Below, piece by piece: positions 11,900 to 23,762 of a stretch of 64,000 nt of DNA. Under the pieces are notes generated by a model. The model worked only from the letters and a program-made list of their open reading frames with translations. It did no database searches and was not told the DNA's origin. Source of the stretch: Gonatopus flavifemur (Eukaryota > Arthropoda > Insecta > Hymenoptera > Dryinidae); contig JAFFJZ010000001.1 in the NCBI GenBank assembly GCA_018340375.1, positions 65,526,001-65,590,000 of the forward strand. Direction: 5' to 3'. Within the stretch, counting starts at the first letter, position 1, and each line of letters starts with the position of its first letter. The position numbers and the translations under genes were made by a program.

Positions 11900-13390
11900 G
11901 ATTGATCAAAATGAAACAATTTTCAAATCAAATTACATATTTTTCCACACAAATCGGTTGAATATCAAGATCTGAAAAAGCAGTCCAATATAGTTCAATT
12001 TAATGGATACATAATTGAATATAGTTTTTATACAAATTATATATAATTTGAAAAATTTGTTAACTCGAGATATAAAAGATTGAAATGAATTATATAGACT
12101 CCAGAAACGTCTCCATAAATTCAACCGTCTCTCGTGCATTGGAAATTTTCCTGAACAACGCATCAACGTATCATTGTTTGTAAATAACGTAATGCAAGTA
12201 AGAAGATTCATGATATTTTTATTCGCGTACATATCATTATTTCTGTGACATTAACGAATGATTTATCTCCCAGGCTTATATTTAATCCCAAACACAGTTG
12301 AATTAGCTTAGTTTCATGTAATTTATCGGAAATGGTCAATGTCGACTGAACCAGTTACGCAATCTCACGATAGTAAAATAGTACGATAAATAGGAGGCTT
12401 TGACTGACATTACGCAAATCAATTAGGTCCCGATACAAACAAGTTCTGAATAAAAAGTGGATAAATCCAACTTCTAACATTCCGTGAATGAATAAAATAT
12501 TCAATTTGGTCTGATCATCGTAACGGGAGGACCGGAGAACGAATTCATTTGTTGTGATAATAAAACCCAATTGACGTCATAGCTTAGCGAAAAATTTATC
12601 TTTCGATCAAACGAGGCATCAACATACTTCGATGACATGTCAATCAAAGTACTTCTCAAACTTCACGATAATCAATTCCGCTATTCTCGAAACGTATGCG
12701 TTAAATTTTTCCCACTTTACAATTGTCTGTCAATAAATATTTCACGAGACTCTCACAAAGATTCGAAAGATTCATTCTATCGTAACGTCGATGTACAAAT
12801 CGATGGTACGTGATTGCACGTAATGATTCTAATTCAACGTATGAATAAACGTATATAAAAAAATGCTCAAATTTATGAGCCGTATTTTTTATTTTATGCA
12901 TACCACATGACAACAACAATTTCATATTCAATTGAAAGACCTGCAAACCCGACGGTATGCGTCCATGCGGTAGAAACAGTTATTTTGAAAGTCAACATTT
13001 ACCGCGTGAGTGTTTTTTCGCTCAAACATCAGTTTCTCTTCTTTTTCTTCTTCTTTTATTTTTCTGAAACTCTGTCATAGTAAAAACTCATAAAAATTGC
13101 CGAGACCAAAGAGAATATAAATGCATTATCTTAACGTGAAAATACTTTGGTTGACAATGACATTGAAATGGGTACAAGGTCAATGAGGAATCGTTCAATG
13201 CCGTGTTAATATTACGAAATATATGCGAAAAAAATCTTTTATTTCAATGCCGACTGGCTGAAGAACTGGATTCGCGCGAGTTTCATCTCGTTGAAATGTA
13301 TTTCTTCCTGGTGGATACAACTCACGCTCAAAATTGTTACAGTGATGAATTATCGTTGGAAAAATTAATGAATCCAAAATCCACACTTTT
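11900..13390. other. No gene recognised
   Basis: About 1.5 kb without a supported exon or clear repeat ends. The open frame near 13203-13390 lacks a convincing acceptor, donor or family resemblance. Confidence 0.4.
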
Positions 13391-13400
13391 TTCAAACTCA

Positions 13401-13770
13401 CACGGAGAGAAAAAATTTGCTGACGCAGCAAATCGAGGTATTATATATAGAATAGCAAAATTTTTTGCTGACCTAGCTAAAAATTTGCTATAACAGCAAT
13501 CGTGTGAGCTATGGCAGCAATTTTTTAGCTGTGGCAGCAAAAAATGTTTGCTCCGCCAGCAATTTTTCAGTATTATATATAGAATAGCAAACAAATTTTC
13601 CTGGGGTAGCAAACATTTTTTGCTCCCACAGCTAAAAATTCGCTGTCGCAGCTAACAAGATTGCAGGAACAGCAAATAGTTTGCTGTCACAGCAAAAAAT
13701 TTGCTGCTCTGACAAAAGGAACCCAGCAAAAGTAGATTTCGCTGCCACAGCGAATTCCTTTTTCTCCGTG
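13401..13770. repeat. AGCAAA-word foldback element (best copy), CA duplication
   Basis: Termini CACGGAGAGAAAAAATTTGCTG and CAGCGAATTCCTTTTTCTCCGTG are flanked by CA at 13399-13400 and 13771-13772. The interior is AGCAAA/TTTGCT and GCAGCAAA words in both orientations. The phrase 'tattatatatagaatagcaaa' is repeated twice. Copies or fragments occur at 8196, 9462, 20070, 28870 and 31241. Confidence 0.8.
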
Positions 13771-13847
13771 CAGGATACCCACACAGAGCATCACAGTCCT
13801 AGAAAAATTCACAGAGAATTTTTCTCGAACTGTGGTGCTGTGCACTG

Positions 13848-14035
13848 GAAAAAATATTTATTTGTCCTCTCTCCATAAAATATTTATTTGTAGAAATTGA
13901 ATATTTAATTGGATGTCAAAATTGATTACTTATGGCGAATAAATTATTTATTTAGAAGACCAATTTATTTGGAATAAGCATTCCATTATGTGATTCGATT
14001 AAATATTCCATTAATTCTAAGAAATATTTCATGGA
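13848..14035. repeat. ATATTTATTTG-word foldback element
   Basis: It starts CACTGGAAAAAATATTTA. The interior repeats ATTTATT and AATAAAT words. The right end near 'tttcatggagagagtgtg' is degenerate. Confidence 0.45.
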
Positions 14036-14052
14036 GAGAGTGTGTGTGGGTA

Positions 14053-14440
14053 CCCTGGTAAAAAAACCGGATAGGACACCGGATGAAACCCGGATGAAAT
14101 TTCCAGGATTCCATCCGGGCGTGTATACGGGTTTTGCGGTGATTCTTTATCCGGTTCCTTCTGGATCCTATCCGGGTTTTGGGACAAGATATTTTTTGGA
14201 ATCCCAAATAAAACCCGAACAAGGAGACGAATGAATTCTATCCAAATTTCGTGTAGAGTTTTGAAAAATATTCAGTATTAAAATCCGGATAGGGTCCGGT
14301 TGAAACCGGATAAAGAACCACCGCAAAAACCGTATACGCGCCCGGATACACCCGGATGGAATCCCGGAAATTTCATCCGGGTGTGAGTCGGGTTCCCATC
14401 AGGGTTCGAGCCGGGTTCCCATCCGGTTTTTCTACCAGCG
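14053..14440. repeat. ATCCGG-word foldback element, TA duplication
   Basis: Termini CCCTGGTAAAAAAACCGG and CCGGTTTTTCTACCAGCG are flanked by TA at 14051-14052 and 14441-14442. The interior is unusually GC-rich for this window and made of CCGGAT/ATCCGG words. Open frames reading HPGF/RMKFPG here are by-products of the repeat word. Confidence 0.8.
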
Positions 14441-15009
14441 TAATTTTCTACACTTTTTTCTAGCGTACTTTCTGCCGTAATTTGGCGTAAAAATATTCTT
14501 CCAAGAGTTGCAGCTTCGGATAATGCTTGATCTGCAAGCACAGATTATAATTGTTGATTTTGTGTACAATTGAGAAAATAAGACCGTTATTATAAATACG
14601 CAAAGCAATATTTTTGATATATCCAATAGAATTTTATCACTCGATGTTGATTTAGGAGGACATGAAGTTGAATCGAAACTCTCATTGCTTCATTGAAAAG
14701 TCTCTGAAATACTCATATGAATACGAACATTCCTTCGCTTTTTTGCCGTTGTACTTGCTCCAATACTTCTGAATCAGTGAACCACGAAACAGTGAACTCA
14801 TAACGCGGAAACTAGCAGTTCCCAATATACGATTCTTCACGATTATTTCAATCTTATCGAGCGTCCACGTGGAAAAAGGAAAGATTGCACTGGAATGTGA
14901 TCCTGTTTTTTTCTCTTTTTATATAAAAGCACATGTGTCAACTCCAGCATAACGGGATAATTACAACGAGACAACCAGAAAAATGATTTACTCGAATATG
15001 AAGCTACTA

Positions 15010-15767
15010 CACGGAGAAAATGGTTTGACGAAAGATTACTCAAAGTTGAGTAAAACGGGGACATATTGGCATTTCGGCGAGGTTTCAAATTCGGTTGACT
15101 TCGTTTTACTCGACAACAGATGAAAATTCATACGAATGTTCCTTTACAATCGTATTTTGTACCCAAATTGTCGGGGAAAGTACTCGTTGTGAACCAGCTG
15201 AGCGGGAGATGGGCATCAACCAAGACGAGCAGGAGAGTTAGGTCTTTTATTGTAATTTTTCACCTAACGTTTTGACCGGCTTCCAGTCGTTATCAAAGGA
15301 AATTCGGAGTGGGGAGTTGAAATGAAAAATCGGACCCGCTTCCATCACGGTGGGGGTGAAAAATCGTATTTTGTACCCAACCAGCTGAGCGGGAGATGGG
15401 CATCACAACGAGTACTTTCCCCGACAATTTGGGTACAAAATACGATTTTTCACCCCCACCGTGATGGAAGCGGGTCCGATTTTTCATTTTAACTCCCCAC
15501 TCCGAATTTCCTTTGATAACGACTGGAAGCCAGTCGAAACGTTAGGTGAAAAATTACAATAAAAAACCTAACTCTACTGCTCGTCTTGGTTGATGCCCAT
15601 CTTCCTTTACAATACTCAACTTGTGAAGATAATGAGAACATTTGAATGAATTTTCATCTGCAGTCGAGTAAAACGGAGCCAATGGAATTTGAAACCTCAC
15701 CGAAATGCCACTATGTCCCCGTTTTACTCAACTTTGAGTAATCTTCCATCAAATCATTTTCTCCGTG
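15010..15767. repeat. ACTCAA/TTGAGT foldback element, TA duplication
   Basis: Termini CACGGAGAAAATGGTTTGA and TCAAATCATTTTCTCCGTG are flanked by TA at 15008-15009 and 15768-15769. The arms pair along TTACTCAAAGTTGAGTAAAA and its complement. A retro-like palindromic insert occupies 15151-15601. Confidence 0.8.
15151..15601. mobile_element. Palindromic insert with 12-bp target duplication
   Basis: Bounded on both sides by TTCCTTTACAAT (15139-15150 and 15602-15613), which is long enough to suggest target-primed or L1-type integration. Inside, a unit of about 220 bp is followed by its inverted copy: 'cggacccgcttccatcacggt' pairs with 'accgtgatggaagcgggtccg', and GTTTTGACCGGCTTCCAG pairs with CTGGAAGCCAGTCGAAAC. 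The phrase 'gatgggcatca' occurs three times, counting both strands. Confidence 0.7.
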
Positions 15768-15934
15768 TAGACATTTCGTTGCATTCGGTAAATTTTTACA
15801 TGATTTAAGTAAATTTTATTTGAAATGACTGAAAATCCATTTGGATGAGATACATTTTTTTTATTTAAGGGGTTGTTTCTGTTCAAAGCCTAAAGATAAG
15901 AGGGTTTTTTGTGGATTTTTTGTGACTCTGCAAA

Positions 15935-16153
15935 TGGAACGATCAATATAAGGTTTCGTTAGGAGGTCAGCATGTAACAAAAGAGATTGCCTATAAGGAA
16001 AGCAATATAGTTGAAAGGATACTGGATCTTAATTTTCTGAATAGTAGGTATGGATATCCCAGTAGAAATAGAATTGAGAATATTTTAAGTGACGTGGTGG
16101 AGGATTTGAGTGAGGAATTAAAAGACTTGCATACACAGAAAAATTTTCCCATC
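15935..16153 (+). pseudogene. Decayed LINE coding fragment (left of nested insert)
   Basis: An open frame without a start or upstream exon runs from about 15935 up to the nested element. It contains stretches such as GGQHVTKEIAYKESNIVERI and LSDVVEDLSEELKDL. On its own it is not diagnostic. It lies directly before the RNase H part of the same element in the expected order. The frame differs by one from the downstream fragment, so at least one indel has occurred, perhaps at the A-run at 16139-16144. Confidence 0.45.
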
Positions 16154-17171
16154 CCTAGTAGAAATTTTCTCTAGCAAATGATGAGGCACTGATCAGTTTT
16201 CCATTTTACTGATCAGGGACTGATCAGGAAACTTACAAGTTTCCGACAAGGGGTGTAACGCTCTGACTAATCAGAAACTGATTGAAGAAACTGAGCAGAT
16301 ATGAGCGAGTAACTGATGAGGGACTGATCGGTAGTTGATGAGTTATTTGCGAGTAACTAACGAAGCATTTATCACCCACAAAAATGCAGGTTATGTCGAT
16401 GAAGATATGAAATTATAACACTAAATTGATGATTCTTCACCTAAATAATAATTTATGTTTTTCTTTAAGATGTGTCCAAGGATTAAAAAGTAAATTTTCA
16501 GCAAAACCCGTAGGAAAAATTTTTCTAGACTTTTTCTTAGATAAAATGTAGGAGTTTTGGCCAAGGACAAAAAATATATCAAACCATATGTATGGTGTTT
16601 CCACCTCAATCATGAGATAATATTCAAGTTACTACTATACTTACTCATAATAAATAACAAAACTATATTATTTCACAACAAGAAAGAATATAAGTATACA
16701 TATTACACCTCATCTCCTTTTGTACCATAACCTTACAAAATCTAACAATTTCCAAGGTAGCTTTGTTATGTGCATATACTCTTTATAATTATTGAGGTTA
16801 GGTTTCATCGATTCGATACAGCAAACCCAGGATCAAATAATCTGAACCGATTCGATTCAATTTCTTTGAGATACTTCAAATTTTGGTTAAGACATATTGG
16901 AAATATGTGTAATTTCACAATTGCAATATATCACTTCAATAACAATGAATATGTTTTTTAAACCGAATATTTTTTATGAACATTTACGCTATCAATATTT
17001 CTTGCGAATAAAGGCAAGAACTTGTCAGAATTTGATCAGTTTCATATGAATTTTAATAATCATATTAGACAAATCAGTTCCCAATAAGTAAATGATCAGT
17101 TTTTCCTGATTAGCGTTTCCTCATCAGTGCCTCATCAGTAATGGGGAAAACTGATTATATTTCTACTAGGG
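16154..17171. mobile_element. TGATCAG-word inverted-repeat element, AT duplication
   Basis: It starts CCCTAGTAGAAATTTTC and ends ATATTTCTACTAGGG, with AT on both sides (16152-16153 and 17172-17173). The subterminal regions are full of CTGATCAG, GACTGATCAG and ATGAGGCACTGATCAG words in both orientations. It splits the LINE remnant. No transposase-like frame was recognised inside. Confidence 0.75.
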
Positions 17172-18106
17172 ATGTTTCAAGTTGGATTTAGAACAGGTCT
17201 AGTAAGGATGGAAATTGATATTGAAATAGGCAAGAAAAGTGGTGAATCGTGTTATCAAGAAAATGCTATTGCGGCTGAGATTATAATGAAACATGGGATA
17301 ATTGGTAATACTAAATTGATTTTTACGGATGCACCTAAAGTTAGTGGTGACAACCACGTTGGAACAGCCATTTGGGATCGGTCTTTGAAGGTTAGTAAAG
17401 TAATAAACGTAAATGGAAAATTATCAATATTTTCGGCGGAGGCAATAGCTATTAAGTTAGCCCTTGAACATATTGTTAATATACAGAAGGATGACAGTAA
17501 TGACAGTAAAGAGTTATGAAGCTTCAATACAAAGAAACATACATCAAAGGATTATATTAGTGTGGACTCCTTCCCATGAAGGAATAAATGGAAATGAGAT
17601 GGCGGATAAATTGGCAAGAAGTTGTGCGGGGCAGGTGGATGATAATTATAAAGTTCCGTTTGGAGACTATAAAGCAATATTTAAAAAAAAATATGTATGA
17701 GAAGGCAGAATGTTTGTTGAAAAATCAAGAGAAATACAAAGGGGTTGAATATTTAAATAAGGTTTTTAAGGGTCTGAAGCATAAATGGTATGAAGACAAG
17801 AATTTGCCTAGAAGAATGGTGACGTGTGTAAATAGGTTAAGAGCTGATCATTATAATTTAAAACAGTCTTTATTTCGCAAAAATATTGTTGAAGATCCAT
17901 TTTGTGAGTGCGGTGAAGTCGGAGATGCGAACCATGTTCCGTTTAAATGCAAGAAATACTTGACAGAAAGAGGCAAAATGGTGGAGCAGTTCCGGAGTTT
18001 AGGTGTAAGCTTACCAGATGACGTGTATCCGTTACTCATAGATTGTAAGGTTAACCACTTAAGTATTATAGTGGATTTTTTCATAAGAATAGGATGTATA
18101 ATTTAA
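17172..18106 (+). pseudogene. LINE-type retrotransposon ORF2 3' part: RNase H and zinc-knuckle-like tail, frameshifted
   Basis: Three overlapping frames (17172-17519, 17464-17700, 17588-18106) read in order as one decayed protein end. The first has LIFTDAPK followed by FSAEAIAIKLALEHI, the usual RNase H start and helix. The second has WTPSHEGINGNEMADKLA, the conserved RNase H end motif. The third has CECGEVGDANHVPFKCKKY, the CxC...H...C tail motif of I/R1/Jockey-group LINEs, then a stop at 18104-18106. Two frameshifts make it non-functional. The 5' part (endonuclease, reverse transcriptase core) is not seen. An AATAAA with an A-rich run near 18180-18200 may mark the element's 3' end. Confidence 0.8.
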
Positions 18107-18954
18107 GAACAGACCTTGTGATGTTGCGGTCCATTTGTGACAATCTACGTATCAAATAAGTGTAAAAGACTTGGAGATACAATAAACCTTAAAAAAAGAA
18201 ATATGAGGTTTCGAGGATTTATCATACATATCTTGAGATGGAAAAAAAAATTTTTTATTTTAATATTGAGGACAAAATGGCGGCTCAGTTTTATACATAC
18301 AAAAGGAGCGTATTTTTTGAAGACGCTCCACGGCCGACTGCGGCCGACATCAGAAGTCTCGTACGTCTGCAGCTAGAACGATGAACAAAATTTTTTCTTA
18401 ATGCACATAAATGCTGCTACAGAAGTACGTAGAATTATTGAAAAATATTGATTTTCCCAATTTTGGCATGAATTTGGAGAAAAAAAATCGCATTTTCGAC
18501 GAAAAAATCGACCATAATTTGTTTATAAAAATCGTAATTGTTCATCAATCGTAAAAGTCCTACGCACTTCGATAGATAATATATCCGAGAAGCTACAGTT
18601 CAATTTTCAAGTCAATCGGATAAAAATTACTCGAGTTCTGATGTCGGCCGATTCGCAAAAAGTGGTTTCGAGAAAAACACGTTTGAAGTTTGAGAATGAG
18701 TTTGAGATAGGAAATTCTTGAAATAGAAGCTGGCTGATTTTTTGACCTTTAGTCTGCGATCCCAGCACCATATAACTGCCGTTCTAAGTTCAAATAACTA
18801 TTCTCCAGCTCTTTTTTGGACGATTTAGCGATTTTTGGTAACATTCAAAATCGCTACATGATTGAGAAATTCAGAATTTGTCATTTCGAACCGCCCAGAG
18901 TTGCTTCAAAAATCCATATTTTAGGAGTTTTCAAGAAATGTTTTCATCGATAAA

Positions 18955-19162
18955 CACGGAAAAAAATACTCCGGTTAATATATGGACAGCAAGAATTACT
19001 GCTATTTTAACCGGAATTCTAGTTAAATGAATCAAGTCTCCGGCAAATTTAACAAGGGCTCCGGTAAATTTAACAAGAATTCCAGTAAAAGTCACAGATA
19101 TTCCTTGCTGTCCATATAGTAACCGGAATTCTGGTAAAATTAACAGTTCATTTTTTTCCGTG
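18955..19162. repeat. CCGGTTAA-word foldback element, AA duplication
   Basis: Termini CACGGAAAAAAATACTCCGG and TTCATTTTTTTCCGTG are flanked by AA on both sides. The interior repeats CCGGxAAATTTAAC/GTTAAATTxCCGG. A nearly identical copy lies at 48367-48574 with a different duplication (TA), so the two are separate recent insertions. Confidence 0.85.
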
Positions 19163-20069
19163 AATGTTGTTTGATATCATTCTTGAGACGTTTTTACATC
19201 ATTTAAGCCAATAAAAAAAAATGGGAAAAGAAAATATTTCAAACGAATATAATCCCTTGATTCAACTAAAACTCCAGTAGGTTGATAGTTGAATAGAGAT
19301 TCAGTTGATTCAAACAAAATTTAGTTCATCCAAATAAATCCGAGTATAAAATTTTCTCGGGGAAGGGTGCGAAGGGTGAGAAGAACTCAAAATTCGAGAA
19401 CTCAGAAATTCCTCCTATCCACAATATTTTAACACATCATTTTTAAGATTCATCAACACGGCCATTTTTTTTTTCTTATCAAACCTACACTTCACAGGAA
19501 ATATTGACTCAAAACTCTCTGAGCTTCTAAAATTGCAGAAGAGCATTAATGATTAATAATTATAAGCAAAGTCAATAACTGCGTATCACGCGATTTGAAT
19601 CGCTGTACGTTCAATTTGTCCTTGTATCACTAAACCATTTCTCCTCGTGTACAGGTTCGATATCCTTATTCCATACAATATCATCACTCTATTACGCTGT
19701 AATACATGGCATCGGGACACAAGACCATATAAAACAAAAGAGACACGCCATTTACATCTTCTGTAAGATAAATAGAAAAATCATCCATGTATAAACAAAT
19801 GACATCCTGAATCACAGAGTCAGATGTAATTGGTTTATACTAATCATAGTCGTAGTCATATCATAAAATGATAGATGCGACTCCAAAGGTATCATTTGAT
19901 TATAATGAAATATAATTTTCTTCCGTTTCCAATGGTTCTGATCAATATAATGATGATTTTTCAAGGACTGCGTACGATGGGAAAAATTAATACTGTGAAA
20001 AAAGTTGAAGGTTGAAAATTGATATTAAATTCTTTATACTGAAATGATTTCGATAACTTCACAAAATCA

Positions 20070-20600
20070 CACTAGAAAAAACACAAATAGATTACTGTCA
20101 AGCGAAAAATTTGCTACTCCAGCGAAAGGTACCGAACAAAATCAGATCTCACTAGTGTTGCCGCGATCTACAAAACGAGCTACTACGATCTTTAGATTCC
20201 AGCCTCGTTCAACTGAAAGTACATTCTTCCATAGTAACAACGATATTGAGTGAGAATACAATCTTGAGAACAGTCAACTTCTTTTGGGAATCCAAATTGA
20301 AATATGAGTCTATGAAATCAAGTTTTGAATTAATCTGTATTCGATCTGGACACGATCTGAATTTCGATCTGGCTCGAACCGCTTGGAGTGTTAATTGAAT
20401 AGAAATTAAGATTAACGGGATTGCAGCTCGATGTAAACTGACTCATAATCGAATTTCAGTTCTAATCTACATTTTAACCAATTTTTACTTCCCATAATTT
20501 TAATTGAAGAACATTGGAATGTGAAGATCGTGATAGCTCGTTTTCTGGATCGCTGCAACACTAGATCTCACTGTCACAGCAAATTCTTTTTCCTCCGGGC
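20070..20600. repeat. AGCAAA-word element split by a hAT-like insertion
   Basis: The left piece has CACTAGAAAAAACACAAATAG and 'aatttgctactccagcgaaa'. The right piece has 'ctgtcacagcaaattctttttcctccgg'. Removing 20153-20563 rejoins a sequence similar to the right end of 13401-13770. Confidence 0.6.
20153..20563. mobile_element. hAT-like non-autonomous element, 8-bp duplication
   Basis: Inverted termini TAGTGTTGCCGCGATC and GATCGCTGCAACACTA are flanked by a perfect 8-bp duplication GATCTCAC (20145-20152 and 20564-20571). An 8-bp duplication is typical of hAT transposition. The interior is non-coding, with 'cgagctactacgatc' near one end and 'gatcgtgatagctcg' near the other. Confidence 0.85.
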
Positions 20601-20799
20601 AAGGAATCTTGAAGAATCTCCTGCAAGATTCCTCGTAGTATCTCAGAATATCTTTTATGTAACATTAAAAAGTTATTAAAAGAAAGAATCGTCTTGAAGA
20701 ATTGTACCGTGGAAAATAATTGAAATTTTCCTGTATGCAGCAACTGAAAAATTCCAATCATGGAATATGAAATCAATGTTCGGTATATTACGAAGGTAA

Positions 20800-22270
20800 A
20801 ATTACGAAGGGGATGGGATTTTATACCATAATTTTATCCCAAATTTTCCACTGTGTAATTAATTCAATTACTTCACGATACATGTGTGAAGTTTTTCATA
20901 TGAATTGTTTGAAATGGGTTTAAAATTTTTGAATGGATTCTCAAAGCACTCTGGAAGAGTTCTCATAAATTTCTTGAAGGGACAGTTTTACTTTTCTCAA
21001 CAAAAACTCAAAGGATTTCTCAATCTGTGTTGGTCATTTGATTCAATCCTACGTTGATTGAACATGACCTGTTTCATCTTCAAGATTTCTTGGGAATCTT
21101 TTAGAGAATTCTTAGAAATATCTTTCAAATTTGTACAAACAATCTCAACGTTCCTTGAAAATCACAAAAAATGGATGCAACTCTGCTACTTGATTGCAAT
21201 TGTAGCTATTTTTCAGCGACCACAGTAGAAAATTGTAGCTGTAACTGCACAGGTTTTGTGGTTGATAAAGTATTTAGGACTGAGTCCTGGAAATTACAGA
21301 CGTTTTGAAAAATTCAATTCGGAGTGATCTCATGCAGAAAAATATTGATTCGGTCATCTCCTTAAATCCTACAGTAATTCTCAAACATAAAACAATAAGT
21401 TATAAAAATTATTGATATTCGCAAGGTATTATGTTAATGTACCGCATAATGCGCAAGAATGATTTTTAGTTTCAAATTAATATCTAAAGTCCAATCGTTG
21501 TAATATACTTTATCAATGCATATTAAAGAGTTTCGTCTAAAGCTTAGTTGTTGAAAAATCATGAAACAAACATTTTTTGGAGTTTTTTCTTCACAATTTC
21601 TTTCGGAATGGCGTTCATATATAATCTCACCACTTAGTATACTAATATTGTCTGTTTCTATAGGGGAACAGTATCCAAAATGATCCCAACACGGCTAAAA
21701 ATGATTCGTGGAATTCTTTAAACGCTAAAGAAACCTGGGGAGGCCGTATTCCAGCCTCACCCACATAGCACAAATGTCTCAGTAATATCTCCAGGATATC
21801 CTGACAATATTACAATGTCTTCAGAATGTTGCAGAATATTCTTCATGAGACATTCGTGCTATGTGGATATCAGGTCCCTAGGTTCTAATGGGATCATCCA
21901 CTTATTCTTAGTTCACTTCTCATTAACGTTTCTGTTAGGCTCTACCATACTTTCTGTCTGCGCTTCATTTCAGTTTTCATTTTAACCAGAGAAACAAAAA
22001 TACCGCAACGTTCATATCTGTGAAATTTCTAATAACATGTGTAACCTTGATATTTAATTTGAGTTTGATGAACTCCCTTAGAATTCTCGATCCAGTCACC
22101 ACTCTGTAATCTTATTAAAATCAAGGATGGACAGTCGGGAGTACTTTTTCACTTCTGAAGTACTTTTTGTCTTGAGTGAAACAGGTTTTTCTGTGGGATC
22201 AACAAGAAGTATCCATCACTGATTCAAATTCACCCAAACTCTCCTACAAATTTCGATCTCACTCGTATAG
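20800..22270. other. No gene; degenerate repeat pieces
   Basis: A fragment of the TAGCTA family lies at about 21180-21265. A hairpin bounded by CCCACATAGCAC and GTGCTATGTGG lies at about 21758-21867. The rest shows no exon or clear element boundaries. Confidence 0.45.
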
Positions 22271-22276
22271 TACATA

Positions 22277-22568
22277 CACTGAGAACCCAATTTCTTTGAT
22301 TGAAAGGAATTTTTCTTTGCCCTCATTCTAATTAATATGTCTTTCAATGGAAAAAAATTCAGTTCTATGGAAAAATTTTTCATCAGATTGAAACAAAACA
22401 ATTTTGAATTGAAACAGAAATATATTCCTTCTTGAATTCGAAGAATATAATTTCAATACAAAGAAAAATTCTCCTATTGGAATGAACTACTTTTTCTGTT
22501 GAAAACAGGATTTTTCAGAATGAGAGCGAATAAATTTTCTATAAATCTAAGAAATCGGGTTCTCAGTG
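22277..22568. repeat. CACTGAGAACCC foldback element, TA duplication
   Basis: Termini CACTGAGAACCCAATTTCTT and AAGAAATCGGGTTCTCAGTG are flanked by TA. The interior repeats TTTTTC and CATTCTAAT words with their complements. Copies lie at 59866-60138 and 61470-62325. Confidence 0.85.
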
Positions 22569-22605
22569 TAATAAGGCCATAAGAGTGCGCCTGTCCACTC
22601 ATTAA

Positions 22606-23028
22606 GGGGGAAAATAGGTGTAGTGTAGCACGGCGTTTTTATCATGATTTTCATGATTTTTCTTCAACATAGAAAAAAGGACAGTTTGTACAAATTCTGA
22701 ATTTTCCAATTTTCGCCTGAAACCAATCGGGAGGAGGAATTACTTCTTTTTATAAGTGTATCTTCTATGTGAACCTCACTTTCCTCAAAACGATGAAAAT
22801 TATTATTTTTTAGAGGAGCGTGAACACAATGCATGATTTTTCTAAAAATTTTTTCTACCTTTTATGCAATAAAAAAATAGTTTGAACCATGATATCGTTT
22901 GAAAATCAGCTTAACGCGGAGCGTATTTATATCAAGAAACTGTACGCTAAATCCCAAAACAATTGATCAAAAACTTCCGAAATTGAGAAAAACGCGTTTG
23001 AAAAACAATTGAGACATAAAGTTAAGTC
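22606..23028. mobile_element. Possible TTAA-type element remnant
   Basis: The left end TTAA-GGGGGAAAATAGGTGTAGTG resembles other TTAA elements. A later TTAA (near 23023) and 'gagaaaaacgcgtttg' support the family. No matching right terminus is evident. Confidence 0.35.
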
Positions 23029-23154
23029 AATTCATTCAACTGATTGTAACAAATAAAAGAACATCTGCTGATGTTCCTCCTTGTCTTCATGTAGCACGTA
23101 AATGACTCACACGTCGAGCGCTCTGAGCGTTCGACGACGGTCCAACAAACAAAA

Positions 23155-23570
23155 AGATATCTATTAGTATCAAAAAGATGTCTCGGAAGAATTTCGTGAA
23201 GATATCTTTTCGACATGTAAAAGGTGTCTTATGCAACAAATTTCAACAAGTTTTTGATTCTTTTAAGATACGTTTCAGATATTTTCGAGATATGTTTCAA
23301 ATGTCTTTGAGATGTCTTTTTGAAATCATTAAGGCATCCCAGACAGCACAAAAGGATCACTAATGAGTGATGGAAAAAGAACATGGCGTGATTTTTGCCA
23401 TTCTCACTGAGCCAATTTCTAAGATGTGTAACAGATATCATTCGGAAACTCTTTCGAAATGTGATTTAGACATCTAAAAGATGTCTTTCAGAAATCCCTT
23501 ACAGGAATGTATCTGACATATCTTGAAGATATCTCTTTTGTAATGTTGTTGAGATATCTCCAACATATCT
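23155..23570. repeat. AGATATCT/AAGATGTCTT-word repeat region
   Basis: Dense palindromic AGATATCT and AAGATGTCTT words. Similar regions occur at 24905-25130, 25840-25960, 38490-38600, 39410-39485, 40472-40765 and 60830-61080. In the last cases the ends carry the CCCACACAGCAC-type motif or lie next to it. Confidence 0.55.
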
Positions 23571-23575
23571 TTCTA

Positions 23576-23762
23576 CACGGAGAAAAAGGCATAATGATAA
23601 TCACTAAGCGAATAGTAAAATATGGACAGACCGAACTGCGTAATCAAAATAACTAAACGCTCAGTAAAATCAACGATACGTTCAATCAGAACAACTAAGC
23701 AATTGTTTGTAGTAACCAAATGTTTGGTCCGTCCATATTTTACAATACCAGTTTTCTCCGTG
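23576..23762. repeat. CACGGAGAAAAAGG foldback element, TA duplication
   Basis: Termini CACGGAGAAAAAGGCATAAT and CCAGTTTTCTCCGTG are flanked by TA. The arms pair along AAATATGGACAGACC and GGTCCGTCCATATTT. Confidence 0.8.

Larger units (their letters stand above)
15869..19256. mobile_element. Composite TTAA-type insertion carrying a LINE remnant
   Basis: Left junction TTAA-GGGG (15865-15868) and right junction CCC-TTGA (19257-19260) interrupt the outer repeat that is continuous at about 3355-3545. The block contains LINE pieces, a nested CCCTAG element and, after 18190, a stretch resembling other TTAA elements ('aaaatggcggctcagtttt'). The original size is obscured by nesting. Confidence 0.5.

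Noticed and set aside
13203..13493. 96-codon open frame (MLILRNICEKN...)
   Set aside because: Its last third runs into the AGCAAA element, there is no splice context and no family resemblance.
17255..17527. Minus-strand open frame of 90 codons
   Set aside because: Antisense shadow of the LINE RNase H region.
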